Positions 35,677 to 43,474 of a stretch of DNA of 64,000 nt are shown piece after piece. The stretch covers positions 1 through 64,000 of the forward strand of contig CAKZUK010000025.1 of assembly GCA_937921775.1 (NCBI GenBank), read 5' to 3'. The notes under the pieces were generated by a model, which was not told the origin of the DNA, did no database searches, and was given only the letters and a program-made list of their open reading frames with translations. The DNA is from an uncultured Saprospiraceae bacterium. Lineage in GTDB: Bacteria; Bacteroidota; Bacteroidia; Chitinophagales; Saprospiraceae. Position 1 is the stretch's first letter. Each line of letters opens with the position of its first letter. Both the position numbers and the translations under genes were made by a program.

Positions 35677-36291
35677 TTATTCTCCCTGATCTTGATAAGG
35701 TATTCTTGCTACTATAGAGCGACCAAGGGTTACCTCATCTGCATATTCCAACTCCCCTCCAAAAGAAATTCCACGAGCAAGTGTACTCACTTTTACCCCT
35801 GTTTCTCGTACCTCCTTTGAAATAAAGAAAATAGTAGTATCCCCTTCTATGGTAGGACTGATCGCCATCACTAGCTCTTTGACCTTGTCCGTTTTTAGTC
35901 GATTCAAAAGTTGATCAATATTTATATCTGCAGGGCCTATTCCCTCTATAGGAGAAATAACACCACCTAAAACGTGATATACCCCTTTATATTGAGCGGT
36001 GTCTTCAATTGCCATCACATCTCGAATACTTTCGACTACACAAATCGTAGATTTATCTCTCCGTGGATCAATGCAAATATTACAGGTGTCCTGATCGGAT
36101 ATATTAGCACACACTTTACAGTTTTTGATCCCTCTGCGCATTTGAGTCAAAGCAGTTGTCAACTGTTCAGTCGCTGCACCTTCCTGACTAATCAGATGCA
36201 GTACCAAACGAAGAGCCGTTTTCTTGCCTATTCCGGGTAAAGTTGAAAAAGCATTGACTGCTTCTTCTATTAATGTTGATGAAAAATTCAT
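35677..36291 (-). CDS. recR: recombination protein RecR
   Basis: RecR acts with RecO/RecF in loading RecA at gaps. The 204-aa product has an N-terminal helix-hairpin-helix (FSTLPGIGKKTALRLVLHLI), a C4 zinc finger (CKVCANISDQDTCNIC at about 58-73), and a Toprim domain with 'ICVVESIRDVMAIEDT' and 'YHVLGGVISPIEGIGP'. Length and motif order are normal. CAAATTTA on the plus strand at 36296-36303 is a -7-like box only 5 bp before the ATG, so the transcript may have almost no leader. The glycosyltransferase gene follows 9 bp downstream and is probably cotranscribed. Confidence 0.97.
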   Translation of the reverse strand: MNFSSTLIEEAVNAFSTLPGIGKKTALRLVLHLISQEGAATEQLTTALTQMRRGIKNCKVCANISDQDTCNICIDPRRDKSTICVVESIRDVMAIEDTAQYKGVYHVLGGVISPIEGIGPADINIDQLLNRLKTDKVKELVMAISPTIEGDTTIFFISKEVRETGVKVSTLARGISFGGELEYADEVTLGRSIVARIPYQDQGE

Positions 36292-36635
36292 AGCGCAAAT
36301 TTAAGAATTAATAAGTAAGTGGTGAATCATCAGACCTTTCCTAGCTCCAAAAAAGCAATCAAAAGGAGACTTTTTAGAGTTTAAACCCATAAGACTAATA
36401 TTTATCATCAAAAAAAATTAATATGAGTTGCAAATTCTTGATTAAATATCGCATTTTTGTAGCGTACTGACTATCTAACCTGATAATTTCAATTTACCTT
36501 AAAATTTAATTATTTGAAGGTAAGTCATCTCAGAATTGTTTTGAGGCTTACTATTATCAGAAAAATTACTTTTATGGCAAACCATTTATCAATTAAAAGG
36601 TTTTATCATAGAGATCAAAAAAAATTAATAAAATT
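36292..36635. other. 344-bp divergent intergenic region between recR and the E2 gene
   Basis: It must hold the promoters of recR (minus) and pdhC (plus). The sequence is AT-rich. I see a short inverted repeat around TTACCTT...AAGGTAA (about 36494-36525) and a TTTTTG run near 36450, but nothing I can name with confidence. Confidence 0.5.
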
Positions 36636-37931
36636 ATGGCTGAAGTCATTAGAATGCCCCGCATGAGTGACACCATGGAAGAAGGTGTAATTGTAGGCTG
36701 GTTAAAAAAAGTAGGCGATGTCGTTGAACCGGGTGATGTACTCGCTGAGGTTGAAACGGATAAAGCTACCATGGAATTGGAATCCTATCAAGATGGTGTA
36801 TTACTTTATATTGGGGTAAAAGAAGGCCCAGTAGCTGTCAACGGTATACTTGCTGTGATGGGAGAAGCAGGGGAAGATTACAAAGCGGCTTTAGCTGCAG
36901 CTGAATCTGAAACAGCTGCTCCAGCTCCTGTCAAAGAAGAAGCTCCGGCTCCTCAAAAGCTTGAAGTTTCGTCTCCGGCACCTGTAGCCCCTATTGCTGC
37001 TGTATCTCCAGCCCCTGTAGTTACTTCTGATTCTTCAAAGCGAGTAAAAGCTTCTCCTCTTGCTAAATCTATTGCGCAAGGAGCAGGAGTTGATATAGCA
37101 ATGATAAGCGGCACTGGAGACAATGGAAGAATCGTAAAAAAGGATGTCGAGGCTTACTTAGAAAATAAACCTGCAGCGAAAAGCAATGGCAAAGAGTCTG
37201 TTCCTACTGATGGTGCACAATCTGTTCAAGCATTTACATTAAACCCAGACAGTCCTTCTATAGACACTCCTGTCAGCCAAATGCGTAAGGTTATTGCACG
37301 CAGATTGGGTGAAAGTAAGTTTGGTGCACCTCATTTTTATCTCACTGTTGAGATTAATATGGGCAAAACCATGGAAGCACGTAAAAGTATGAATGCTGTT
37401 GCTCCTGTAAAGATATCCTTCAATGATATTGTGGTAAAAGCAGTAGCTGGTGCTCTAAAGCAACATCCAGCCATCAACTCCTCTTGGCTTGGAGATAGAA
37501 TCCGTCAAAATGGAAATATCAATATTGGTGTAGCAGTTGCTGTCGAAGATGGCTTACTGGTTCCTGTAATTAAGTATGCTGATATGAAGTCACTTTCTCA
37601 AATCAACGTTGAAGTTCGTGATTTAGCTGGAAAAGCTAAAAACAAAAAATTGCAACCTGATCAAATGAGCGGTAATACTTTTACCATTTCAAATCTTGGA
37701 ATGTTCGGTATTGAAGAATTTACAGCTATTATCAATCCACCTGATGCCTGTATTCTTGCTGTAGGAGGAATCATAAGCAAGCCAATTGTAAAAGATGGTG
37801 AACTAGTGGTTGGTAATATGATGAAAGTTACACTATCCTGTGACCATCGAGTTGTTGATGGTGCAAGCGGTGCTAAATTCCTTAACACCTTAAAAGGTAT
37901 ATTGGAAGACCCTGTTCGTTTATTAATTTGA
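36636..37931 (+). CDS. pdhC: pyruvate dehydrogenase E2, dihydrolipoyl acetyltransferase
   Basis: The E2 core of pyruvate dehydrogenase transfers acetyl groups from the lipoyl arm to CoA. In the 431-aa product the lipoyl domain (1-75) carries the modified lysine K43 in ETDKATME. An Ala/Pro-rich flexible linker follows (about 88-135), then an E3-binding domain (about 136-172, 'ASPLAKSIAQGAGVDI...GRIVKKDVEAYL'), a second linker, and a 2-oxoacid acyltransferase domain to the end with the catalytic HRVVDG (His404, Asp408). The neighbouring genes are not E1 or E3. Start and length fit the family. I call it PDH rather than another 2-oxoacid complex because of 'MPRMSDTMEEGVI', the pattern of PDH-type E2. 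Confidence 0.9.
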   Translation: MAEVIRMPRMSDTMEEGVIVGWLKKVGDVVEPGDVLAEVETDKATMELESYQDGVLLYIGVKEGPVAVNGILAVMGEAGEDYKAALAAAESETAAPAPVKEEAPAPQKLEVSSPAPVAPIAAVSPAPVVTSDSSKRVKASPLAKSIAQGAGVDIAMISGTGDNGRIVKKDVEAYLENKPAAKSNGKESVPTDGAQSVQAFTLNPDSPSIDTPVSQMRKVIARRLGESKFGAPHFYLTVEINMGKTMEARKSMNAVAPVKISFNDIVVKAVAGALKQHPAINSSWLGDRIRQNGNINIGVAVAVEDGLLVPVIKYADMKSLSQINVEVRDLAGKAKNKKLQPDQMSGNTFTISNLGMFGIEEFTAIINPPDACILAVGGIISKPIVKDGELVVGNMMKVTLSCDHRVVDGASGAKFLNTLKGILEDPVRLLI

Positions 37932-37956
37932 TAAGGTAGAACATTTAAAAAATCAC

Positions 37957-37992
37957 AAACCCGCTTGCTAGCTATTAGCTTCAAGCGGGTTT
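37957..37992 (+). terminator. hairpin after the E2 gene
   Basis: A perfect 11-bp inverted repeat (37957-37967 and 37982-37992) with a 14-nt loop. No long T-run follows on the plus strand, so it may only be a processing or weak termination hairpin. It is 25 bp beyond the E2 stop codon. Confidence 0.6.
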
Positions 37993-38043
37993 GCTGTAAG
38001 TACGCTAACTTAATTTTAGCCTAGCACTTAAATAAATTAAATT

Positions 38044-38403
38044 ATGAAAACCTTAGTTCTTGGTGCCTCTCCCAATCCTGAAAGATATTCTTATCTGGCT
38101 GTTCAACGGCTAATTAATAATGGCCACGAAGTGGTTCCTGTAGGCATTAGAAAAAATAGTTTTATCGAAGGTTTACCTATTCTTATTGATAAAGTTCACA
38201 TTGAGGGTATTCATACCATTACCCTATATCTAAACGCTAAACGCCAAGAAGCTTATTACGACTATTTATTGAGTCTAAAGCCCAAACGAGTTATTTTCAA
38301 CCCTGGAACTGAAAACGCTTCCCTCCTTAAATTATTAAAAGATAATAATATCGAAACTGTTATTGCTTGCACTTTAGTAATGATATCAACTGGACAATTC
38401 TAA
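38044..38403 (+). CDS. CoA-binding domain protein (YccU-like)
   Basis: A 119-aa single-domain protein with the CoA_binding_2 Rossmann fold: an opening MKTLVLGASPNPERYSYLAV nucleotide loop, 'NNGHEVVPVGIRK' and the end 'RVIFNPGTENASLLKLLKDNNIETVIACTLVMISTG', which contains the NPG and AC motifs of the family. The function of such small CoA-binding proteins is not established. It is followed 20 bp later by a bidirectional terminator facing the OmpA-family gene, so it is a short transcript of its own or follows pdhC. Confidence 0.85.
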   Translation: MKTLVLGASPNPERYSYLAVQRLINNGHEVVPVGIRKNSFIEGLPILIDKVHIEGIHTITLYLNAKRQEAYYDYLLSLKPKRVIFNPGTENASLLKLLKDNNIETVIACTLVMISTGQF

Positions 38404-38425
38404 ATAACAATCACTTATAGACATA

Positions 38426-38459
38426 AAAAAGCCTGCTGGAAAATCCAACAGGCTTTTTT
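38426..38459. terminator. bidirectional terminator between the CoA-binding and OmpA-family genes
   Basis: A 15-16-bp stem (38426-38440 and 38444-38459, one mismatch) with a 3-nt loop and T-runs on both strands. It ends the converging transcripts. Confidence 0.92.
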
Positions 38460-38481
38460 ATTATAATGAAGTAGCTTGTTA

Positions 38482-40023
38482 TTAGTAACCCGCTTCTTTG
38501 TTTCCAGAGTACTTAGTACCACTTCCACCACTTCCAGCGTTTCCAACTCCACAGTCTGGACGTGCCATTCCTGTTTCGCCATTAGCTACAGTGAATTCAA
38601 CACGACGGTTCATCAAGTTGCCACTGTTAGTAGAAATTAGCGTATTATTTTCACCACCCCAGTTTAGGATGAAACGGCTTCTATCAATACCATACTTGCT
38701 TACCATGTAATCGATAGCTGCGTTAGCACGATTGTAAGAAAGAACGTTATTATAGCAATCGCCAGATAAACGATCAGTGTGACCAGTAGCTAGAACATTC
38801 AAGTCTGGGTGAGACTTCATAACCTGAGCAACCTGGTGTAATTTACCATACTCAGAGTTCTTGATACTGTACTTGTCCAAATCGTAGTGAATCATAGGCA
38901 AGAACCAGTCAGCTCTACTTTGTCCACCAGTTAGGTCGATAAGAGCGATTTTAGCGTCAACAATTTTGTTAACGTCAGCTTCGCTTAAAGTTTCTACTGG
39001 AGGAATCTGAGCAACACCTTTTGCATCGATTTCGTAACCGATTGGAGAGTAAGGCTCAGCATCTTTACCGTCAACGATACCGTCACCATCGCTATCAAGA
39101 GCAACACCACGAGTATCTACAGCATAACCTTTTTCACTTTCAGGTTCTTGATCAAGCATGTTGATTACACCATCTTCATCATCATCTGAAAGGTCAAGAA
39201 TTGGACGAGCTTTAAGCTCAGCAATATCTTCAGAGATAAGGTCTAAAGGATTGTCGGACCACCATAATGGCTCAGACTTATCTTTCTTACCTAGAGCAAT
39301 ACCTAATCGTAGGTTAGTATAGTGAGCAAGGTCTTCACTAGCAGTGATTACTCTGTCATTAACTGTTCCATTCCACTCAACAGCGTCCATAAGGTCGTTT
39401 CCACGTCCTAATACACGAACCATTTTGTGCTCGATAGTTAAGCTAATTCTGTCATTTAAACGGAAACCTAATCCAGCACCACCAGTGATGTATGGAGAAA
39501 CGCTCCATTCGTCGTCAAAACCTATATCTTCGATCACATCGAATTCGCGATCTCCTTCGATAGCCGTTGACTTAGCGCTTGCAACACCAGCACCAGCAAA
39601 TAGATAAGGGTTAACTTTTCTTTTCTTTGCAAACTTAAATTGGTTAAGACTTGCCAATAGAGTGATATCACCACCGATTAAAGAAGATTCGTATTCAGGT
39701 AGCCAGTCAGATGCAAAATTATATCTTGAAGCATCAACTTCCCGAGTGTTTTCTTTTTCTTTACCTTTAAATGCCGTGTATCCGATGTCTGCACGTACAG
39801 AAAAAATGTGGTCAAGTGATTTTCGGGCGAAAAGACCAACTCCGAAGTTAGACTTCCAATCGACATCTCCAGTTATCATGGCATGTCCAATATGAAGTCC
39901 TGCTTCCCATTTATCAGCCTTAGCCTTTGATTTGAAGTCCCTTGTAGCGGCGTCCTGAGCAATGGCCTCGTAATTAAATGAGGTGACAACTAGGAGCACA
40001 AATAGAATAATTTTCCTTGTCAT
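38482..40023 (-). CDS. OmpA-family outer membrane protein with TSP3 repeats
   Basis: The 513-aa protein has a signal peptide (1-22, ending EAIAQ) and an N-terminal beta-barrel region (about 30-245; 'WEAGLHIGHAMITGDVDW', 'HYTNLRLGIALG'). Calcium-type thrombospondin-3 repeats follow (about 275-330: 'DDDEDGVINMLDQEPES', 'DSDGDGIVDGKDAEPYS'), then an OmpA C-terminal peptidoglycan-binding domain (about 380-490: 'ATGHTDRLSGDCYNNVLSYNRANAAIDYM', 'NRRVEFTV'). It probably tethers the outer membrane to peptidoglycan and may be among the major surface proteins. A near-consensus promoter precedes it (40089-40119). It is monocistronic. Confidence 0.93.
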   Translation of the reverse strand: MTRKIILFVLLVVTSFNYEAIAQDAATRDFKSKAKADKWEAGLHIGHAMITGDVDWKSNFGVGLFARKSLDHIFSVRADIGYTAFKGKEKENTREVDASRYNFASDWLPEYESSLIGGDITLLASLNQFKFAKKRKVNPYLFAGAGVASAKSTAIEGDREFDVIEDIGFDDEWSVSPYITGGAGLGFRLNDRISLTIEHKMVRVLGRGNDLMDAVEWNGTVNDRVITASEDLAHYTNLRLGIALGKKDKSEPLWWSDNPLDLISEDIAELKARPILDLSDDDEDGVINMLDQEPESEKGYAVDTRGVALDSDGDGIVDGKDAEPYSPIGYEIDAKGVAQIPPVETLSEADVNKIVDAKIALIDLTGGQSRADWFLPMIHYDLDKYSIKNSEYGKLHQVAQVMKSHPDLNVLATGHTDRLSGDCYNNVLSYNRANAAIDYMVSKYGIDRSRFILNWGGENNTLISTNSGNLMNRRVEFTVANGETGMARPDCGVGNAGSGGSGTKYSGNKEAGY

Positions 40024-40088
40024 AGGGTTTTTACTTTGATGATTAACAAATAGATATTTCTAAAAGACCATAATGGCCACTAGAAATG

Positions 40089-40119
40089 CAAATGTATTGA
40101 TTTTTTTTAACGCAACAAA
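40089..40119 (-). promoter_or_regulatory. Bacteroidota-type promoter of the OmpA-family gene
   Basis: On the minus strand TTTG (40119-40116) is followed after 19 nt by TACATTTG (40096-40089), matching the Bacteroidota primary sigma factor consensus TTTG/N19/TAnnTTTG. It lies about 66 nt before the start codon. Confidence 0.7.
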
Positions 40120-40896
40120 CAAATGTTGCCTTTTTTTAGTAATCTAAAACATAAAAACATTTCTATATTTATTTATGACTAAAATTCAGCAGATTGGTCA
40201 CTAAAAACGACGAATAATCTACCTTTTTTTATTCTCTAGTAGTGAACTCAGCCTAAATGAATTACAATTAATTAATATATTTTATGAGTATCCCTCACAA
40301 AGCTATTAACAAAAGTTCTACGAGGCTCTAAACAATAATATTAAGTGATTTTACACCCCGAAACATATATTATTTGGCTATACTTTTTATACCAATTTAT
40401 CTACTAGGTGATATCGGTAAAATGCCAACATTTTGATAGTTCGGAATTTGTACAGATCATAATCAGTGCAAATCTTCTTTTAAGCCCTAAACAGAGGCTT
40501 ATTTCTTCCTAAATAGCAGTAAGCAACAAATAGTGTCTGTTGCAATACCGGATTTGTGATTATTTAACTAGCAGGTTCTAGGACTAATACGGAGTCCGTT
40601 TAGTTAAGGTTTCAATCATTCCTCTTTAAAATGCCCCCTTTTTTCAAAATACAAGGCTATTAATATGATTTGTTAAAATTCTTCAGGACTTAAGCACTCG
40701 CTTAAGGCTCTCGTTTGAAGGTAAGTAAGCAGTTACTCAATTTAAACTAAATAATAATTTCTGTGTCTTTTAGGCCAAACTTTAGACTACAGCCAAAAAG
40801 ATGAAACCTAAATTTTAGTCAATTAGAGCTAAAACCCTTCACCTATTTAATGTTAACCTAATTATGTCCCAGCACTTAAATATTAACAAATAATCA

Positions 40897-40904
40897 TACT
40901 TTTG
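40897..40904 (+). promoter_or_regulatory. -7 promoter element of the arginase-like gene
   Basis: TACTTTTG matches TAnnTTTG and lies 19 bp upstream of the ATG. No good -33 TTTG is visible at the usual distance, so this is tentative. Confidence 0.45.
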
Positions 40905-40923
40905 TGAAAATACTTGATACACT

Positions 40924-42027
40924 ATGTTGCAAAATTGGTTAAGCCCGATTGATTCCGAAAAATTATTCTCAGTTTCTACTCCTCAATTCAATAGCTTTGG
41001 AAGCTGTATTTCTATCCATGATGACCAATTCCCGGATATCTCTGAGACTCAGATTGCCATCATTGGCATCGGTTATCAATCAGATATGGTTAGAAAGACC
41101 CTCTATGAACTTTCTTTCCCTTTCAAGAACCTAGCCATCTCTGACTTAGGTAATGCAAGAAAAGACGATATCTCTTTTTTAATTCCTATTATTAAAGAAT
41201 TATTAGATAGTAACATCTTTCCTCTCATTATTGGTCAAAATGAACAACTTACCCTTGCTCAATTTCAGGCTCATAAAAGTAGACAATCACTGGTTAATAT
41301 TGCTATTGTAGATGAGCAGGTTCGCTTTTCGTCGGAAGAAAATACAGATTCCGTAAATTACTTAAATACTATTTTAAAAACTAAGGAGCCAAATCTCTTT
41401 CACCTTGAGGTACTTGGCTCTCAGGCTCATTTCATGTCTGCAGAAGCAAGGAAACTTTTTGATGAAGATCACTTGGATAATACTGGGCTTGGTAAAATAA
41501 AATCAGACATAGAGGCAATTGAACCTTTAATACGAGATGCAGACCTCCTTAGCTTTAGCATGTCCGCATTAAAACAGACTGAAGCCCCTGGTGTTCTCAA
41601 ACCTTCTCCCAGTGGTATGTTTTCAGAAGAAGCTTGCCAAATTTGTAGATATGCAGGCATGAGCGATAAGCTTAGCTCATTTGGCATCTATGGCTATTCT
41701 GCTATACATGACAATGAAGATCAGACAGCTAAGGTAATTGCTCAAATGATCTGGTATTTTATAGATGGCTTTGCTGGAAGAAAATTTGAATTTCCAACAT
41801 CGAATGAAGGATTGATTGAGTATATCGTAGAAATCAAGCAGCTAGCACATCAAATTACCTTTTGGAAAAGTAATAAAAGTGGCCGATGGTGGATACAGGT
41901 TCCTGTAAAAACAAAGAAAAAGCACGATCGTCATCATCTTATACCTTGCTCCTATGAAGATTATAAGATGGCTTGTCAAGAAGAAATTCCAGAACGACTG
42001 ATCAATGCGTTCAAAAAATTCTCCTAA
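40924..42027 (+). CDS. arginase/ureohydrolase-fold protein lacking metal-binding residues (probable pseudoenzyme)
   Basis: The 367-aa protein keeps the overall order of the ureohydrolase (arginase/formimidoylglutamase) family but has lost its manganese-binding motifs. Where active enzymes have GGxH it has IIGQNEQ, where they have DAHxD it has VDEQVRF, and where they have SxDxDxxDP it has SFSMSALKQTEAPG. The C-terminal segment 'FSEEACQICRYAGMSDKLSSFGIYGY' and 'AQMIWYFIDGFAGRKFEFP' is well formed, so the gene is not degenerating at random. Divergent arginase-like proteins of this kind occur near gliding/T9SS genes in other Bacteroidota (from memory, not verified here). The gene converges on murF with interlocked stop codons (CTAA at 42024-42027). 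A structural or regulatory role is an inference. Confidence 0.8.
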   Translation: MLQNWLSPIDSEKLFSVSTPQFNSFGSCISIHDDQFPDISETQIAIIGIGYQSDMVRKTLYELSFPFKNLAISDLGNARKDDISFLIPIIKELLDSNIFPLIIGQNEQLTLAQFQAHKSRQSLVNIAIVDEQVRFSSEENTDSVNYLNTILKTKEPNLFHLEVLGSQAHFMSAEARKLFDEDHLDNTGLGKIKSDIEAIEPLIRDADLLSFSMSALKQTEAPGVLKPSPSGMFSEEACQICRYAGMSDKLSSFGIYGYSAIHDNEDQTAKVIAQMIWYFIDGFAGRKFEFPTSNEGLIEYIVEIKQLAHQITFWKSNKSGRWWIQVPVKTKKKHDRHHLIPCSYEDYKMACQEEIPERLINAFKKFS

Positions 42028-43334
42028 AGATCAAGCAATTTTTCAAGACGAATTCCCCTTGATCCTTTTAATAGGAAATAAGTATTACTAAAAGATTGCT
42101 CGGTAAACCATTCTTTAAGCGCGTCTACGTCCTTGAAATGTTTTATCCGATCCGATTTATAGTTCACGACACCAAACTCAGCACCGACCGTTAGTATTTG
42201 CTCAATTGGCAAGGTATCAGCAAATTTCAGAATGTTATCATGCTCTGTGTCGCTATATTCCCCCAATTCAAGCATATCTCCAAGGATTACAACTTTCTTA
42301 GGCTCTTTTGCTTTTGCAAAATTACCTAATGCTAACTGCATGCTATCAGGATTTGCATTGTAAGCATCCATCAGAAAGGTATTGGAATCAATTTTCAATA
42401 GCTGAGATCTATTATTGGTAGGGACATATCCTTCTATTGCCGACTTGATCTTTTCTTCTGGTACTTTAAAATAACGCCCTAGCGAAATCCCCGTCATAAT
42501 ATTATTAAAATTATAATCACCTGTCAGATTTGAATGTACTTCTATCATTTCTGCCATTTCCTTAAACCCAGCAACAACATATGGCCTAGAAGAAATTAAT
42601 TTTGTTTCAAGAACGGGGCAACTCGGGTCAGGGTCTTGACTCTCCTGATAAAAGACTTTATAAGGATTCGTCAATGCTAAATCTTCTAAATAACGCTCAT
42701 CCTGATTAATAAAGACCATTCCTCCATTTCCTTCAAGAAACCGATACAATTCTGACTTACCCTGTTTCACTCCCTCCAAACCTCCAAAACCTTCCAAATG
42801 GGCTTTTCCTATATTCGTAATTAATCCATGAGTGGGCTCAGCTATCTCACATAACAGCTTAATCTCACCTACATGATTAGCTCCCATTTCTATAATTGCT
42901 ACTTCTGTGTCTACAGGCATTTCTAATAAAGTAAGCGGTACTCCTATGTGATTATTGAAATTACCCTTTGTAAAATGAGTTGGATAATGGCTACTTAGAA
43001 TCGCACTGAGTAATTCCTTTGTCGTTGTTTTACCATTACTTCCGGTAATAGCGATTAGTGGAATCGTAAACTGGCGACGGTGGTGACGCGCCAAAGATTG
43101 TAAGCTCTCAAGCACATCATCAACCAAGAAAAAACGATCGCCCATATGTGCCGGCTCCTCATCAATCACAGCCATATGAGCACCTTTCTCAATAGCTTGG
43201 ACTGCATATTCATTCCCATTAAATCGAGGTCCCTTAAGTGCGAAAAAAATACACCCTTCCTCGATCTTCCTACTATCAGTGACCACCTTTGGGTGATCCT
43301 TATAATTTTTATATAAAAGTTCTATCTGTGTCAT
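42024..43334 (-). CDS. murF: UDP-N-acetylmuramoyl-tripeptide--D-alanyl-D-alanine ligase
   Basis: MurF adds D-Ala-D-Ala to the UDP-MurNAc-tripeptide precursor of peptidoglycan in the cytoplasm. The 436-aa protein has the Mur-ligase N-terminal domain (VVTDSRKIEEGCIFFALKG), the ATP-binding loop AITGSNGKTTTKELL, the following 'NFNNHIGVPLTLL' and 'AIIEMGANHVGEI', and the C-terminal domain with 'DAYNANPDSMQLAL' and 'KVVILGDMLELGEYSD'. It lies downstream of gldJ on the same strand, an arrangement also known in Flavobacterium, but a strong terminator separates them here. Its stop codon interlocks with that of the convergent arginase-like gene. Confidence 0.97.
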   Translation of the reverse strand: MTQIELLYKNYKDHPKVVTDSRKIEEGCIFFALKGPRFNGNEYAVQAIEKGAHMAVIDEEPAHMGDRFFLVDDVLESLQSLARHHRRQFTIPLIAITGSNGKTTTKELLSAILSSHYPTHFTKGNFNNHIGVPLTLLEMPVDTEVAIIEMGANHVGEIKLLCEIAEPTHGLITNIGKAHLEGFGGLEGVKQGKSELYRFLEGNGGMVFINQDERYLEDLALTNPYKVFYQESQDPDPSCPVLETKLISSRPYVVAGFKEMAEMIEVHSNLTGDYNFNNIMTGISLGRYFKVPEEKIKSAIEGYVPTNNRSQLLKIDSNTFLMDAYNANPDSMQLALGNFAKAKEPKKVVILGDMLELGEYSDTEHDNILKFADTLPIEQILTVGAEFGVVNYKSDRIKHFKDVDALKEWFTEQSFSNTYFLLKGSRGIRLEKLLDL

Positions 43335-43394
43335 ATCAAAAAACTGTAACTAGATAATCTCACCTGACCTTTAATATATTGGTCAAAATGGGCA

Positions 43395-43435
43395 TAAAAA
43401 AAAGTCTCCACATTATAAATAAAAATGTGGAGACT
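43395..43435 (-). terminator. terminator of gldJ
   Basis: A perfect 12-bp inverted repeat (43403-43414 and 43424-43435) followed on the minus strand by eight T residues (43396-43403). It ends the gldJ transcript before murF. Confidence 0.92.
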
Positions 43436-43474
43436 CCTTTTAGATTTAAAATCTATATTTCAAATAGCCATAGA

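Larger units (their letters stand above)
40024..40923. other. 900-bp intergenic region between divergent genes
   Basis: This is the longest non-coding stretch in the window. It contains the OmpA-gene promoter near its left end and a -7-like element for the arginase-like gene at its right end. Between about 40130 and 40880 it is AT-rich with no open frame worth calling, no repeat and no T-tract hairpin that I can see. Its length is not explained. Confidence 0.6.

Noticed and set aside
40924-42027. Functional formimidoylglutamase or agmatinase
   Set aside because: All three metal-binding motifs are altered, so catalysis by the known mechanism is unlikely.
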